From assembly GCA_011390335.1 (NCBI GenBank), contig JAABSO010000004.1, forward strand, positions 62,001 through 126,000: a DNA stretch of 64,000 nt. Direction: 5' to 3'. A program made the position numbers and the translations under genes. The stretch comes from Desulfotignum sp. Lineage in GTDB: Bacteria > Desulfobacterota > Desulfobacteria > Desulfobacterales > Desulfobacteraceae. Below the pieces are notes generated by a model. That model made no database searches. It worked only from the letters and a program-made list of their open reading frames with translations, and was not told the origin of the DNA. Shown one piece after another: positions 55,805 to 64,000 of the stretch. How positions within the stretch are numbered: the stretch's first letter is position 1; every line of letters starts with the position of its first letter.

Positions 55805-57226
55805 TCAGGCAATCACACATTTTTCCTTCATGGTACCGGCTGAGGCGATTTCAATGAAAGACGCCCCGTGGGTGGGTCCGAAACTGCCGGCCAGCACAAT
55901 GATCAAAGAATCATCTGCCAGTTTTTTTTCATCCAGCAGCCGGCAGATGGACAGTTTCAACGTTTCCATGGACCCGGCATTCATGGGAATATAATCAGCT
56001 GACACCCCGAAGGACAAAGACAGCTGCCGCATCACCCGCTTGTCATAGACCTGGGCAAAAATAGGGTTGTCCCCCCGGTAGGCTGCCAGGGCCAGGATGG
56101 TGCCCCCTGTCAGAGAATCCGCCACAATGGCTTTGGTATTCAAGCGCAGGGCCGCTTTCACTGCTGCCTTGGCCAGGTAGGCGGTGATTTTTTTTTCAGA
56201 GGAATAGGGAATGTTGATAAAGCTGCTCAGGTTGGTTTCCACCTCCCTGGCAATTTTGGCCATGGTCCGCACCGCCACTTCCGGGTATTTTCCGCTGGCG
56301 GTTTCTCCGGACAGCATCAGGGCATCTGCATGGTCCAGGCAGGCATTGGCCACATCCGACACCTCAGCCCGGGTGGGTCTGGGAGAATCGATCATGGAGT
56401 GCAGCATCTGGGTGGCCACGATAACAGGCTTGCGCCGCTCAATACAGGTGGTGATAATTCTTTTCTGGATCAAAGGGATTTTTTCCGTGGGGATCTCCAC
56501 GGCCAGGTCTCCTCTGGCAATCATAACCCCGTATGCGTGATCCAGTATCTCACTGATATTTTGCACACCCTGGCTGTTTTCAATCTTGGCAATGATTTTG
56601 ATGGAAGATTTTTTTTTGTCCAGAATTTCCTGGACCGCGATCACATCCTCTTTGTTCCGCACAAAAGAATGGGCAATGAAATCCAGGTTGTTGTCAGCGG
56701 CAAATGCGATAAACCCCTTGTCCTTTTCACTCAGGGCCGGCAGTTTCACATGAACGGACGGAATATTCACGCTTTTTCTGGCATGGATCGCCCCGTCATT
56801 TTCCACATGGCAGACCAGGTACTGGTCATCCTTATGCATCACCGCCAGGGCCACCGTGCCGTCATCAATAAGCACGGAACTGCCCATGGGCACATCCCTG
56901 ACAAACCCCCTGTGGGAGACATAGATGATATCACCAAAGGAGATGCCCTCCGGGTCCCCTTTGATGCGGACATAATCCCCGTGGCGCACAAAAAGGGGGG
57001 CTTTGGCATCACAGGTGCGGATTTCCGGACCCTTTGTATCCACAAGGATACCGATTTTTTCAGACACCGCCCGGGTATTTTCTACCACTTTCAGGGCATC
57101 TTCATGGGTCATGTGCGCGGTGTTGAGCCGGACCACATTCATGCCGGCCTGGTAAAGACCAGCAATGAACTGCCTGGAACAGTTCAGGTTAGAAATGGTT
57201 GCAATTATTTTTGTTTTCCGTTCCAT
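55805..57226 (-). CDS. pyk: Pyruvate kinase
   Basis: Converts PEP and ADP to pyruvate and ATP. The 473 residues start KTKIIATISNLNC and have RLNTAH, variants of the usual TIGPAS and RLNFSH that I associate with the Bacteroidetes-type pyruvate kinases. IAKIENSQGV carries the catalytic Lys, and MIARGDLAVEIP and TQMLHSM are standard. The start overlaps holA by 38 bp, and AAGGAGG is placed inside holA. It ends the minus-strand ileS-lspA-lgt-holA-pyk run. Confidence 0.93.
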   Translation of the reverse strand: MERKTKIIATISNLNCSRQFIAGLYQAGMNVVRLNTAHMTHEDALKVVENTRAVSEKIGILVDTKGPEIRTCDAKAPLFVRHGDYVRIKGDPEGISFGDIIYVSHRGFVRDVPMGSSVLIDDGTVALAVMHKDDQYLVCHVENDGAIHARKSVNIPSVHVKLPALSEKDKGFIAFAADNNLDFIAHSFVRNKEDVIAVQEILDKKKSSIKIIAKIENSQGVQNISEILDHAYGVMIARGDLAVEIPTEKIPLIQKRIITTCIERRKPVIVATQMLHSMIDSPRPTRAEVSDVANACLDHADALMLSGETASGKYPEVAVRTMAKIAREVETNLSSFINIPYSSEKKITAYLAKAAVKAALRLNTKAIVADSLTGGTILALAAYRGDNPIFAQVYDKRVMRQLSLSFGVSADYIPMNAGSMETLKLSICRLLDEKKLADDSLIIVLAGSFGPTHGASFIEIASAGTMKEKCVIA

Positions 57227-58487
57227 GAAGCCAGCCTCCTTTTTGACAGAATATGATCACAAAATTTTCAATGCCCACCTTCGCTTCCATGGATGAGGAT
57301 TTCAGGGCAAAATCAAGATCCCCCAGGGCAATGAGGGCAGAGCAAAGCTCATTGAGGGAAAATCCGGCTGATTTGTCAAAGCTCTGGAACACAGGATAGG
57401 GGCTATTGGGATTGGGGGCAAGCAAAAGATCTGGTTGTGGTGCTGTTTTTTTTTCCTTTTTTTTACCCTCTGAAGCCACTTTGCCTGCCAGGATGGTCTG
57501 AAATGCCTGTGTTTGTTTTTTCACCATATCATCATGGGCGATTACCGCCGGCAGAACCTTTTGTTTAAATGTATTGAAATTTAACCGGTCCAGCCGGACA
57601 TCCGGGTGGCGCCGCGCAAAATCTTCGGCAAATGCTTTGACAAGCACCAGTTTTCTCACCAGGTTTTCAAAGGCTTTGAGGATCTGCAGCGGGTGAAATC
57701 CATCCGCAAAAAGAGAGGACAGATAAAACAGGGCCTGGCCGGCATTTTTTTCCATTAAAGCATTGGTGAGGCTGAAAATGGGATCTTTTTTATCTCTTGG
57801 GATGACGGCCTGGACATCTGCCTTTACTATCGCCTGCCGGGTTCCGGAATAGGCCACAAGCTTTTCTAAGTTTTGGGCAAACAATCCCGGATCAAACCCT
57901 GTCAGATCAGCCAGTGTTGAAAAAGCTGCCTGATCCATGGTTTTGCCGGACCTGCCCAGCACTTTTTTCGCAATATCCCGGAGAACGGCCCGCTGGTCAT
58001 CCAGATCCGCTTTTCTGGCCCCCTGGGCCACTGTACAGTCGATGATCAACCCTGATGTGTCCAGGGTTTTATATATTTTTCTGCGCCGGTCCAGAGAAGG
58101 CGTGGTCATGATCAGAAAATTCTCCTCTGGTATGCCTTTTTCCACAAGGTCTGACAGCCGCAAAAAATCTTTTTCAGAATACAAAATTCCCCCGGCACCG
58201 GGGTTGGTTGAAAAAATGGGGGCCTGTTTCAGGGCAATCACTTTTTTGCCCGGGAAAAAAGAAAAGGTGGTGACCTGTTCTATGATATCTCCCATGGGGG
58301 TGGACCGGCCATCTATAACCTCCAGATTGGAACCGTCGGACTGGTCTTTGAACAGAAAAGCGGTTATTTGTTCAACGCTTTCCTGCACCAGAAAAGGGTC
58401 ACCTGCCACCAGTATGCATCCTGGCAGTGTGGTTTCAGGGGCCTGGGCCATCCATTTTCCTAAGTCTTTGTGTTTAACGGTCGGCAT
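57189..58487 (-). CDS. holA: DNA polymerase III delta subunit (HolA)
   Basis: Clamp-loader subunit that opens the sliding clamp. The 432 residues are longer than the usual ~340. The N-terminal domain has LVAGDPFLVQESV, the middle has AFSTLADLTGFDPGLFAQNLEKLVAY, and the C-terminal helical region includes FYLSSLFADGFHPLQIL. An extra Lys-rich segment (about 350-370, KKKEKKT) precedes the C-terminal helices. The start overlaps lgt by 14 bp and the end overlaps pyk by 38 bp. Confidence 0.85.
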   Translation of the reverse strand: MPTVKHKDLGKWMAQAPETTLPGCILVAGDPFLVQESVEQITAFLFKDQSDGSNLEVIDGRSTPMGDIIEQVTTFSFFPGKKVIALKQAPIFSTNPGAGGILYSEKDFLRLSDLVEKGIPEENFLIMTTPSLDRRRKIYKTLDTSGLIIDCTVAQGARKADLDDQRAVLRDIAKKVLGRSGKTMDQAAFSTLADLTGFDPGLFAQNLEKLVAYSGTRQAIVKADVQAVIPRDKKDPIFSLTNALMEKNAGQALFYLSSLFADGFHPLQILKAFENLVRKLVLVKAFAEDFARRHPDVRLDRLNFNTFKQKVLPAVIAHDDMVKKQTQAFQTILAGKVASEGKKKEKKTAPQPDLLLAPNPNSPYPVFQSFDKSAGFSLNELCSALIALGDLDFALKSSSMEAKVGIENFVIIFCQKGGWLHGTENKNNCNHF

Positions 58488-59244
58488 TGGCGGCTCTTGC
58501 CAGCTTCACCATCAAAGCCAGGGCGATGATGAAAACCAGTATCCCTATTCCCTGGGACATGGACAAAAAAGAAAAGATAAAATCCCCGCGGAAATCCCCC
58601 CGGAAAAATTCAATGATGAACCGGAAAACTGCGTAGATCATAACATAGCTTAAAAACACCATTCCATGGAAGCGTTTGCGCTTTTGTACCCACACCAGAA
58701 TAAAAAACAGGACCAGATTGGATGCAGCCATGTACACCTGGGTGGGGTGCAGATAGATATGCAGCGGTGCCAGGCTGTCAGGATGGGTAAATTTGACAGC
58801 AAAGGGAAGGTCACACTGCCGGCCGTAGCAGCACCCGGCAAATAAACACCCCAACCTGCCAAAGGCATGGCCCAGTGCCACACCAGGGGAAATAGCGTCC
58901 GCGGTTTTGAAAAAAGACAGTTTTTTTATTTTGAGCAACACCACTGATCCGGCCACAGCCCCCATGAAGCCGCCGAAAAAAACCAGTCCGCCGTTCCATA
59001 TTTTCACCATATCCATGGGGCTGGATCGGAAATCTTCAAAATTGATGAGTACATACAGCAGACGGGCACCCAGGATGCCACACACCAGGACCACAAAAAA
59101 CAGATCGGAAATATCATCAGGCTTTATGTCATAAAACCGGGCATTGCGCTTGGAAAACCAGACAGCCGTCATAAACCCCAGGGCAAGAAACAGCCCGTAG
59201 GTATAAAGGCTGAAGCTGCCGAAGTTAAAAAGGATGGGATGCAT
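58474..59244 (-). CDS. lgt: Prolipoprotein diacylglyceryl transferase
   Basis: Inner-membrane enzyme adding diacylglycerol to lipobox Cys. The 256-residue, about seven-segment protein has YGLFLALGF, GHAFGRLGCLFAGCCYG (Cys-rich form of the signature, common in related bacteria) and HPTQVYMA. It is downstream of lspA by 11 bp, so the two lipoprotein-processing steps are coupled; these feed LolCDE encoded at 8.6-10.5 kb. Confidence 0.95.
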   Translation of the reverse strand: MHPILFNFGSFSLYTYGLFLALGFMTAVWFSKRNARFYDIKPDDISDLFFVVLVCGILGARLLYVLINFEDFRSSPMDMVKIWNGGLVFFGGFMGAVAGSVVLLKIKKLSFFKTADAISPGVALGHAFGRLGCLFAGCCYGRQCDLPFAVKFTHPDSLAPLHIYLHPTQVYMAASNLVLFFILVWVQKRKRFHGMVFLSYVMIYAVFRFIIEFFRGDFRGDFIFSFLSMSQGIGILVFIIALALMVKLARAANADR

Positions 59245-59255
59245 ATCACCTCTGA

Positions 59256-59744
59256 TTAAAAATCGGGTATTTTTTTAAACACCACATGGTATATGAGAAC
59301 GGCCATGCCCACACTGATGGCGGCATCTGCCACATTAAAGGCGGGCCAGTGGGCAGTGCCCACATAAAAATCTAAAAAATCCACCACATGGCCGTATCGG
59401 AACCGGTCCACAAGGTTGCCCACAGCCCCGGAAAAGATCAGGGCCAGGCCATAGGACAGCACAATATGGGTTCTGGCAACCCGGGTATAGAACCAGCAGA
59501 TGAAGAGAGCCACTAAAGATGACAGAAAAAGAAACACAATTTTGCGCACCAGATCTGACTGGGTGGCAAAAAAGCCGAACGCACCGCCGGGATTCAGTAC
59601 ATGGGTGATATGAAAAAAATTATCAATCACCACAATGTATTCGTGCAGGGCCAGGTGCATGACAATCCATTCTTTGGTTGCCTGGTCAACCAGGACAATC
59701 ACAGCACTCAGAAGAATCAGGCGTATGAGTTCTTTTTTTCCCAC
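59256..59744 (-). CDS. lspA: Lipoprotein signal peptidase LspA
   Basis: Inner-membrane aspartyl protease that cuts prolipoprotein signals. I chose GTG 59744 (162 residues), which has AAAAGGG six bases upstream and sits 14 bp after the ileS stop; longer in-frame starts (59831, 59855) lie inside ileS. There are four membrane segments. The catalytic aspartates are in GNLVDRFRYGHVVDF and FNVADAAIS, and NPGGAFG is the upstream motif. Confidence 0.93.
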   Translation of the reverse strand: MGKKELIRLILLSAVIVLVDQATKEWIVMHLALHEYIVVIDNFFHITHVLNPGGAFGFFATQSDLVRKIVFLFLSSLVALFICWFYTRVARTHIVLSYGLALIFSGAVGNLVDRFRYGHVVDFLDFYVGTAHWPAFNVADAAISVGMAVLIYHVVFKKIPDF

Positions 59745-59757
59745 AACATCCCTTTTG

Positions 59758-62556
59758 TTACAGGATCTGCTGCAGGGCAGCTGCACAACGGTCACAGGCT
59801 GTGGGATGATTTTCGTCCTGTCCAATGGCATTGCTGAACCGCCAGCACCGCGCACATTTTTCTCCTGTTGCCTTTTTTACTGCAATTTCAAGGCCCTGGA
59901 TATCTTTTCCCGAAAAAGCACCTGGTTCCAGGTTTTCAACTATTCTGGCCGAAGAAACAATAAAGATATCAGACAGATCCTGGTCCAGATTTAACAGCAG
60001 TTCCTTAAGACCTGCGTCCGGCAAGCTGATTTCAAGGGCAGCGTCCAGAGGATGGCCGATGAGCTTGGTTTTTCTGGCATCTTCGAGTGCCCTTGTCACC
60101 TCGGATCGCAGGACCAGGATCTGTTTCCATTTGTCTGCCAGGGAGTGGTCCTGCCATTGGGGATGAGGCACAGCCATGGGCTCCATATGCACACTTTCTT
60201 TTCCAGCCTGCCCCAGGGGCAAATGGGTATAAATTTCTTCTGCGGTAAAGGGAAGAATGGGTGCCATGATCTTTACCAGGGCATCCAGAATCAAGGCCAT
60301 CACGGTCTGGGCATCTTTTCTCTGGGGGCTGGCCGAAGGAGAAGTATAGAGCCTGTCTTTGATGATATCCAGGTAAAAGGCTGACAGATCCACCACACAG
60401 AAATTGTGCAGGGCATGGTAAATGGTATGAAATTCATAATTTTCATAGGCCTGCACCGATTTTTGCGTCACCTGAAACAGCCGGTGCAGAATAAACCGGT
60501 CCATCTCACACATGCCGGAGATGGGCCTGGCATCGGTCTTCAGGTCAAAATCACCGACATTTCCCAGCATGAACCGGCAGGTGTTGCGGATCCTGCGGTA
60601 GGCATCAGACAACTGCCTGATGATATTATCGGAAATGCTCACATCGCCCTTGTAGTCGGCAGAAGCCACCCACAGACGCAGGACATCAGCACCATACTGC
60701 TTGATCACCTTTTCCGGTGCCACCACATTGCCAACCGATTTAGACATTTTGTGCCCTGCCTCATCCACCACAAATCCATGGGTGAGAACAGCTTTGTAAG
60801 GGGCTTTACCCGTACGGCCCACCGCTGTAAGCAAAGAGGAATGAAACCACCCCCGGTGCTGGTCAGATCCTTCCAGATATAAGTCAGCCGGCCGGCGCAA
60901 TCCTGATCGTTCGGAGAGAACAGCCGCATGGCTGACCCCGGAGTCAAACCACACATCCAGGATGTTGTGGTCTTTGGTAAACGCTTCCCCACCGCAGGCT
61001 TCGCATTTTGCATTGTCAGGCATGAGAAATGCCGCATCCTTCTCAAACCAGATGTCAGAAGAGTTTTCTGTGAACAGGGAATGGACCTTGTCCACAGATT
61101 CTCTGGTCACAAAGATGTTTTTACATTTTTTACAATGAAAAATGGGGATGGGGACCCCCCAGGAACGCTGTCGGGACAGACACCAGTCCGGCCGGTTCTC
61201 GATCATGGCATAAATTCTTTCTTTTCCCCAGGCGGGAATCCATTTGACATGGTTGATCTGTTCCAGGGTTCTGGCCCGCAGGCCCTGATTGTCCATGGAG
61301 ATAAACCACTGGGGAGTGGCCCTGAAGATCACCGGGTTCTTGCACCGCCAGCAATGGGGATAGGAATGGGACAGGTTTTCGTTTTTCAGCAAAGCCCCTT
61401 TTTCTTCCAGCACTGCATTGATGTGTTTGTTGGCTTTAAAGATAAATTCTCCGGCAAACAAGGGTACATCTGAAGAAAAAACACCGGTATCCTCCACCGG
61501 GGAATAGCAGTCCAGGTTGTATTTCTGGCCCACCATATGGTCGTCCGCCCCGTGCCCCGGCGCGGTGTGCACACACCCGGTGCCGGCATCCAGTGTGACA
61601 TGCTCCCCCAAAATAACCAGAGAATCCCTGTCATAGATGGGGTGGATACATTTTTTATGTTCCAGTTCTTGGGGGCTGATCTCGGCAGCAATGGTGTAAT
61701 TTTCTATGCCGAATGCCTGCATCACCTTTTCCACCAGCTCTCTGGCCAGAATCAGCACCCCGTGGGCATCGGTTTTGACCGCAGCATAGACAAATCCCGG
61801 GTGCAGGCAAATCCCTAAATTGGCTGGAATGGTCCAGGGGGTGGTGGTCCAGATCACCAGGGAAACCGCTTCATTATCCATGCCGGGGATCAGATGGGAA
61901 ACATCGTCTTTGAGGGGAAATTTTACATAAATGGATGGGGAGGTATGGTCATGGTATTCGATTTCCGCTTCAGCCAGGGCTGTCTGGCAGGAGCAGCACC
62001 AGTGGATGGGTTTTTTGCCTAGAAACATATCCCCGGACAGGGCAAACTCGCCGCATTCTCTGGCAATCCGTGCCTCATAGGCATAGTTCATGGTCAGATA
62101 GGGATCATCCCACTCTCCGGTCACGCCAAACCGCTTGAACTCATCTCTTTGCACATCCACAAACCTGGCAGCATAAGACCGGCATTCTTTGCGGATCTGC
62201 ACCGGGGTCATCTCTTTTTTCCTGGAGCCCAGTTTTTTATCCACATTGTGCTCAATGGGCAGGCCGTGGCAGTCCCATCCCGGGACATAGGGCGCGTTAA
62301 AGCCTGCCATCTGCCGGGATCTGACAATAATATCCTTTAAAATCTTGTTGATGGCATGTCCCATGTGCAGGTGGCCGTTGGCATAGGGAGGACCGTCATG
62401 AAGAATAAAAAGCGGCTTGTCTTTTGATTGCTCCCGCAGCTTTTCATAAATTTTTTTTTCATCCCATTGTCTGAGCTGCTCCGGTTCCCGCTGGGGCAGA
62501 TTGGCCTTCATTGCAAACCGGGTTGAAGGCAGGTTCAGTGTCTGTTTATAATCCAT
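59758..62556 (-). CDS. ileS: Isoleucyl-tRNA synthetase
   Basis: Class I synthetase, 932 residues, with an editing domain. HMGH (64-67, the HIGH form) lies in [21 protein letters not shown] is present, and the C-terminus ends in a zinc ribbon, CARCW with CDRC. It leads the lspA-lgt-holA-pyk run. GGAGGAC lies just before the ATG, and a good promoter lies about 70 bp upstream. Confidence 0.97.
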   Translation of the reverse strand: MDYKQTLNLPSTRFAMKANLPQREPEQLRQWDEKKIYEKLREQSKDKPLFILHDGPPYANGHLHMGHAINKILKDIIVRSRQMAGFNAPYVPGWDCHGLPIEHNVDKKLGSRKKEMTPVQIRKECRSYAARFVDVQRDEFKRFGVTGEWDDPYLTMNYAYEARIARECGEFALSGDMFLGKKPIHWCCSCQTALAEAEIEYHDHTSPSIYVKFPLKDDVSHLIPGMDNEAVSLVIWTTTPWTIPANLGICLHPGFVYAAVKTDAHGVLILARELVEKVMQAFGIENYTIAAEISPQELEHKKCIHPIYDRDSLVILGEHVTLDAGTGCVHTAPGHGADDHMVGQKYNLDCYSPVEDTGVFSSDVPLFAGEFIFKANKHINAVLEEKGALLKNENLSHSYPHCWRCKNPVIFRATPQWFISMDNQGLRARTLEQINHVKWIPAWGKERIYAMIENRPDWCLSRQRSWGVPIPIFHCKKCKNIFVTRESVDKVHSLFTENSSDIWFEKDAAFLMPDNAKCEACGGEAFTKDHNILDVWFDSGVSHAAVLSERSGLRRPADLYLEGSDQHRGWFHSSLLTAVGRTGKAPYKAVLTHGFVVDEAGHKMSKSVGNVVAPEKVIKQYGADVLRLWVASADYKGDVSISDNIIRQLSDAYRRIRNTCRFMLGNVGDFDLKTDARPISGMCEMDRFILHRLFQVTQKSVQAYENYEFHTIYHALHNFCVVDLSAFYLDIIKDRLYTSPSASPQRKDAQTVMALILDALVKIMAPILPFTAEEIYTHLPLGQAGKESVHMEPMAVPHPQWQDHSLADKWKQILVLRSEVTRALEDARKTKLIGHPLDAALEISLPDAGLKELLLNLDQDLSDIFIVSSARIVENLEPGAFSGKDIQGLEIAVKKATGEKCARCWRFSNAIGQDENHPTACDRCAAALQQIL

Positions 62557-62623
62557 TCGTCCTCCGAATCAGGATAAATATTGTTTGTCGCAGCATGATC
62601 AATATGTCGGCATTAAACTTTTC

Positions 62624-62652
62624 TATTTAAAGCCAAAATGGCGAAAAGTCAA
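62624..62652 (-). promoter_or_regulatory. Sigma-70-type promoter for ileS
   Basis: Minus-strand TTGACT (62647-62652), a 17 bp spacer and TAAATA (62624-62629). It gives a leader of about 60 nt. No T-box-like core is seen. Confidence 0.55.
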
Positions 62653-62713
62653 GTCTGGACTTTACCGCAATTTCCCCGGGAAAATTTAAATCTTGTTTAA
62701 TATGAAACTTTGC

Positions 62714-62741
62714 TTGACTTTTGCAAACAGCAATATATAAT
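62714..62741 (+). promoter_or_regulatory. Sigma-70-type promoter for cspA
   Basis: TTGACT at 62714-62719, a 16 bp spacer and perfect TATAAT at 62736-62741. It implies a 5' untranslated leader of about 128 nt, the length seen for many cold-shock genes. It occupies the 319 bp divergent gap with ileS, which holds no other gene. Confidence 0.65.
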
Positions 62742-62875
62742 TTACTCTATCGCGCCCGGAGAAAAAGGCGTGCAATTTTATTTTCCGCCGTAAGGTGTAT
62801 ATCCCGATTTAGCGTGTGATTACTCCCCAAAGCAAGAAGATTTTTTTTTATTTTTTATTACAGGAGAGTGCCGAC

Positions 62876-63079
62876 ATGGCAAATGGTATCGTAAAATGGT
62901 TTAACGACTCAAAAGGGTTTGGATTCATCGAAGTTGAAGACGGTGGAAAAGATGTTTTTGTACATCACTCAGGTATTAACTCAAGCGGTTTTAAATCCCT
63001 TAATGAAGGGGACCGTGTGTCATTTGATATTGAAGAAGGCCAGAAAGGGCCTTCTGCCAAAAATGTAACCGTGCTCTAA
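62876..63079 (+). CDS. cspA: Cold-shock domain protein (CspA family)
   Basis: A 67-residue OB-fold nucleic-acid chaperone. I chose ATG 62876 with AGGAG nine bases upstream; the frame continues to 62816 but without the family start. RNP1 is KGFGFIE and RNP2 is VFVHHS. It begins [13 protein letters not shown], as usual. It has its own promoter, a long leader and a terminator. Confidence 0.96.
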   Translation: MANGIVKWFNDSKGFGFIEVEDGGKDVFVHHSGINSSGFKSLNEGDRVSFDIEEGQKGPSAKNVTVL

Positions 63080-63112
63080 CCGGCCCGGTTACATCCAAAG
63101 ACATTACAGACC

Positions 63113-63152
63113 AAAAAAAGTTCCTGGATTTTATGATTCAGGAACTTTTTTT
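63113..63152. terminator. Terminator shared by cspA and rsmG
   Basis: AAAAAAAGTTCCTG (63113-63126) pairs with CAGGAACTTTTTTT (63139-63152), perfect over 14 bases with a T run. It lies between convergent genes. The rsmG stop codon and last codons lie inside the loop and right arm, so this structure is partly coding. Confidence 0.85.
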
Positions 63153-63808
63153 ATGGGCGCAAGCCTTATCAGGCATCGTTCTGTCTCTTCCAGAGGCAGT
63201 GTATAATAATCACACCGGATTACAAACTGCTTTTTGAGTTCCGGGGTGATCTCTTCTTCTGCTGCTGTGGGACTTTTTAAAGCATAAATAGTGCCTTTTG
63301 GGTGCAGCAGAGGAGCAGCCAGACCGGCAATAGTAGACAAAGAGGCAAACCCCCTTGCCAGAACCGCATCAAACCTGAACGCAAAATCAGGACTCTGGTG
63401 AAAATCTTCTATTCTGCCATGTATTGCGTCAATACCCCCTGTACCCAGCATCCGGATAACATGTTTGAGAAAATGCACTTTTTTTCTGGATGCATCCACC
63501 AGCACCACCTGCATATGCGCATTGAGCACCTTCAGGGGCAGGCCGGGAAAACCGCCGCCGGATCCCATATCCAGAACAGTGGTTTCATGTTTCACAAACC
63601 TTTGCACTGCAATGGCATCAAGAAAATGCTTCCGGGCCATGGCACCGGGATCGGTGATGGCTGTCAAATTGATTTTTCTGTTCCAGTTTTCCAGCTGGAC
63701 AGCATGGCAGACCATCTGGTCCATCTGGGTTCCGGTAAGGGATATGCCCATCTGCCGGCTTCCCTGGCACAGGGTTTTACAAAACAGCGCCACATCCTGT
63801 TCTTTCAC
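63131..63808 (-). CDS. rsmG: 16S rRNA (guanine-527-N7)-methyltransferase RsmG (GidB)
   Basis: SAM methyltransferase for 16S rRNA. I chose GTG 63808 (225 residues), giving the usual length, with AAAGGA nine bases upstream; in-frame longer starts toward 63994 add non-family residues. ATG 63844 is a weaker alternative. The SAM loop is LDMGSGGGFPGLPL, and WNRKINLTAI is a family hallmark. The upstream neighbour is out of the window. Confidence 0.93.
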   Translation of the reverse strand: MKEQDVALFCKTLCQGSRQMGISLTGTQMDQMVCHAVQLENWNRKINLTAITDPGAMARKHFLDAIAVQRFVKHETTVLDMGSGGGFPGLPLKVLNAHMQVVLVDASRKKVHFLKHVIRMLGTGGIDAIHGRIEDFHQSPDFAFRFDAVLARGFASLSTIAGLAAPLLHPKGTIYALKSPTAAEEEITPELKKQFVIRCDYYTLPLEETERCLIRLAPIKKVPES

Positions 63809-63950
63809 AAGGGCAGTTCCTTTCCGGTTATTACATCTGCACATCCGGATAAATGGTGATATCTGTTTGGTCTGCAAATGCACCAAATCCCTGGTTACAT
63901 ACAGGAAAAAATCTTCTGGGGCCAGTATTTTTACATAAATAACGGTTGCA

Positions 63951-63970
63951 GCACCCTGCATGCAGGGTGC
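63951..63970. other. Perfect 20 bp palindrome upstream of rsmG
   Basis: GCACCCTGCA immediately followed by TGCAGGGTGC, arms touching, with no loop. It lies about 145 bp upstream of the rsmG start near the window edge. Touching arms suit a DNA-binding dimer site better than an RNA hairpin, though both are possible. Confidence 0.5.
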
Positions 63971-64000
63971 CCATTTACAGCAGTATGCAGACAAGGCCCC

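Overview
This 64 kb window is a dense, ordinary chromosomal segment of about 50% G+C from a Gram-negative bacterium. It has a BamA/Skp/lipid A gene set, LolCE/LolD, TolC and lipoprotein enzymes. The DHH-CBS-CCA fusion, LpxI in place of LpxH, a MoxR-free NtrC-type regulator style, split glycine decarboxylase (GcvPA/GcvPB) and a complete Liv transporter suggest a Desulfobacterota (deltaproteobacterial) organism, probably close to the Desulfobacteraceae. That placement is inferred from gene content only. I see no rRNA, tRNA, CRISPR array, prophage or intact insertion sequence.

Layout. 0-4.3 kb: a partial pseudouridine synthase, trpS and a DHH-CBS-tRNA nucleotidyltransferase fusion. 4.4-7.0 kb: pilC and a PilS/NtrB-like kinase with no adjacent regulator. 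7.1-22.6 kb: a long plus-strand envelope and aromatic run (lysS, lolCE, lolD, bamA, skp, lpxD, lpxA, lpxI, lpxB, a CNNM/CorC protein, aroE, aroA, aroK, aroC). 22.6-24.3 kb: a small unknown gene and a TolC-family gene on the minus strand. 24.7-25.6 kb: purC. 25.9-33.2 kb: minus-strand EF-G paralogue and the tlyA-dxs-ispA-xseB-xseA cluster. 33.5-39.1 kb: a BI-1 family membrane protein, glmM with a GlmU-like beta-helix protein, and pgi. 39.1-41.8 kb: a FabH-like synthase, and a receiver protein next to a receiver-less sigma-54 activator. 42.0-47.0 kb: livKHMGF. 47.2-55.3 kb: a complete glycine cleavage and lipoylation block (lpd, lrp-like regulator, gcvT, gcvH, gcvPA, gcvPB, lipB, lipA). 55.8-62.6 kb: minus-strand ileS-lspA-lgt-holA-pyk. 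62.9-63.8 kb: cspA and rsmG.

The genes mostly support envelope building, isoprenoid and aromatic precursors, translation, and glycine/C1 metabolism. The least explained DNA is non-coding: (1) a roughly 350 bp nested imperfect palindrome between lipA and pyk (55358-55708); (2) a 126 bp repeat present twice, without gaps and about 90% identical, upstream of the minus-strand tolC and glmU-like genes (24394-24519 and 37036-37161); and (3) several leader hairpins and operator-like palindromes (trpS, the glmU-like gene, livK, rsmG). I found no convincing new defence or mobile system.
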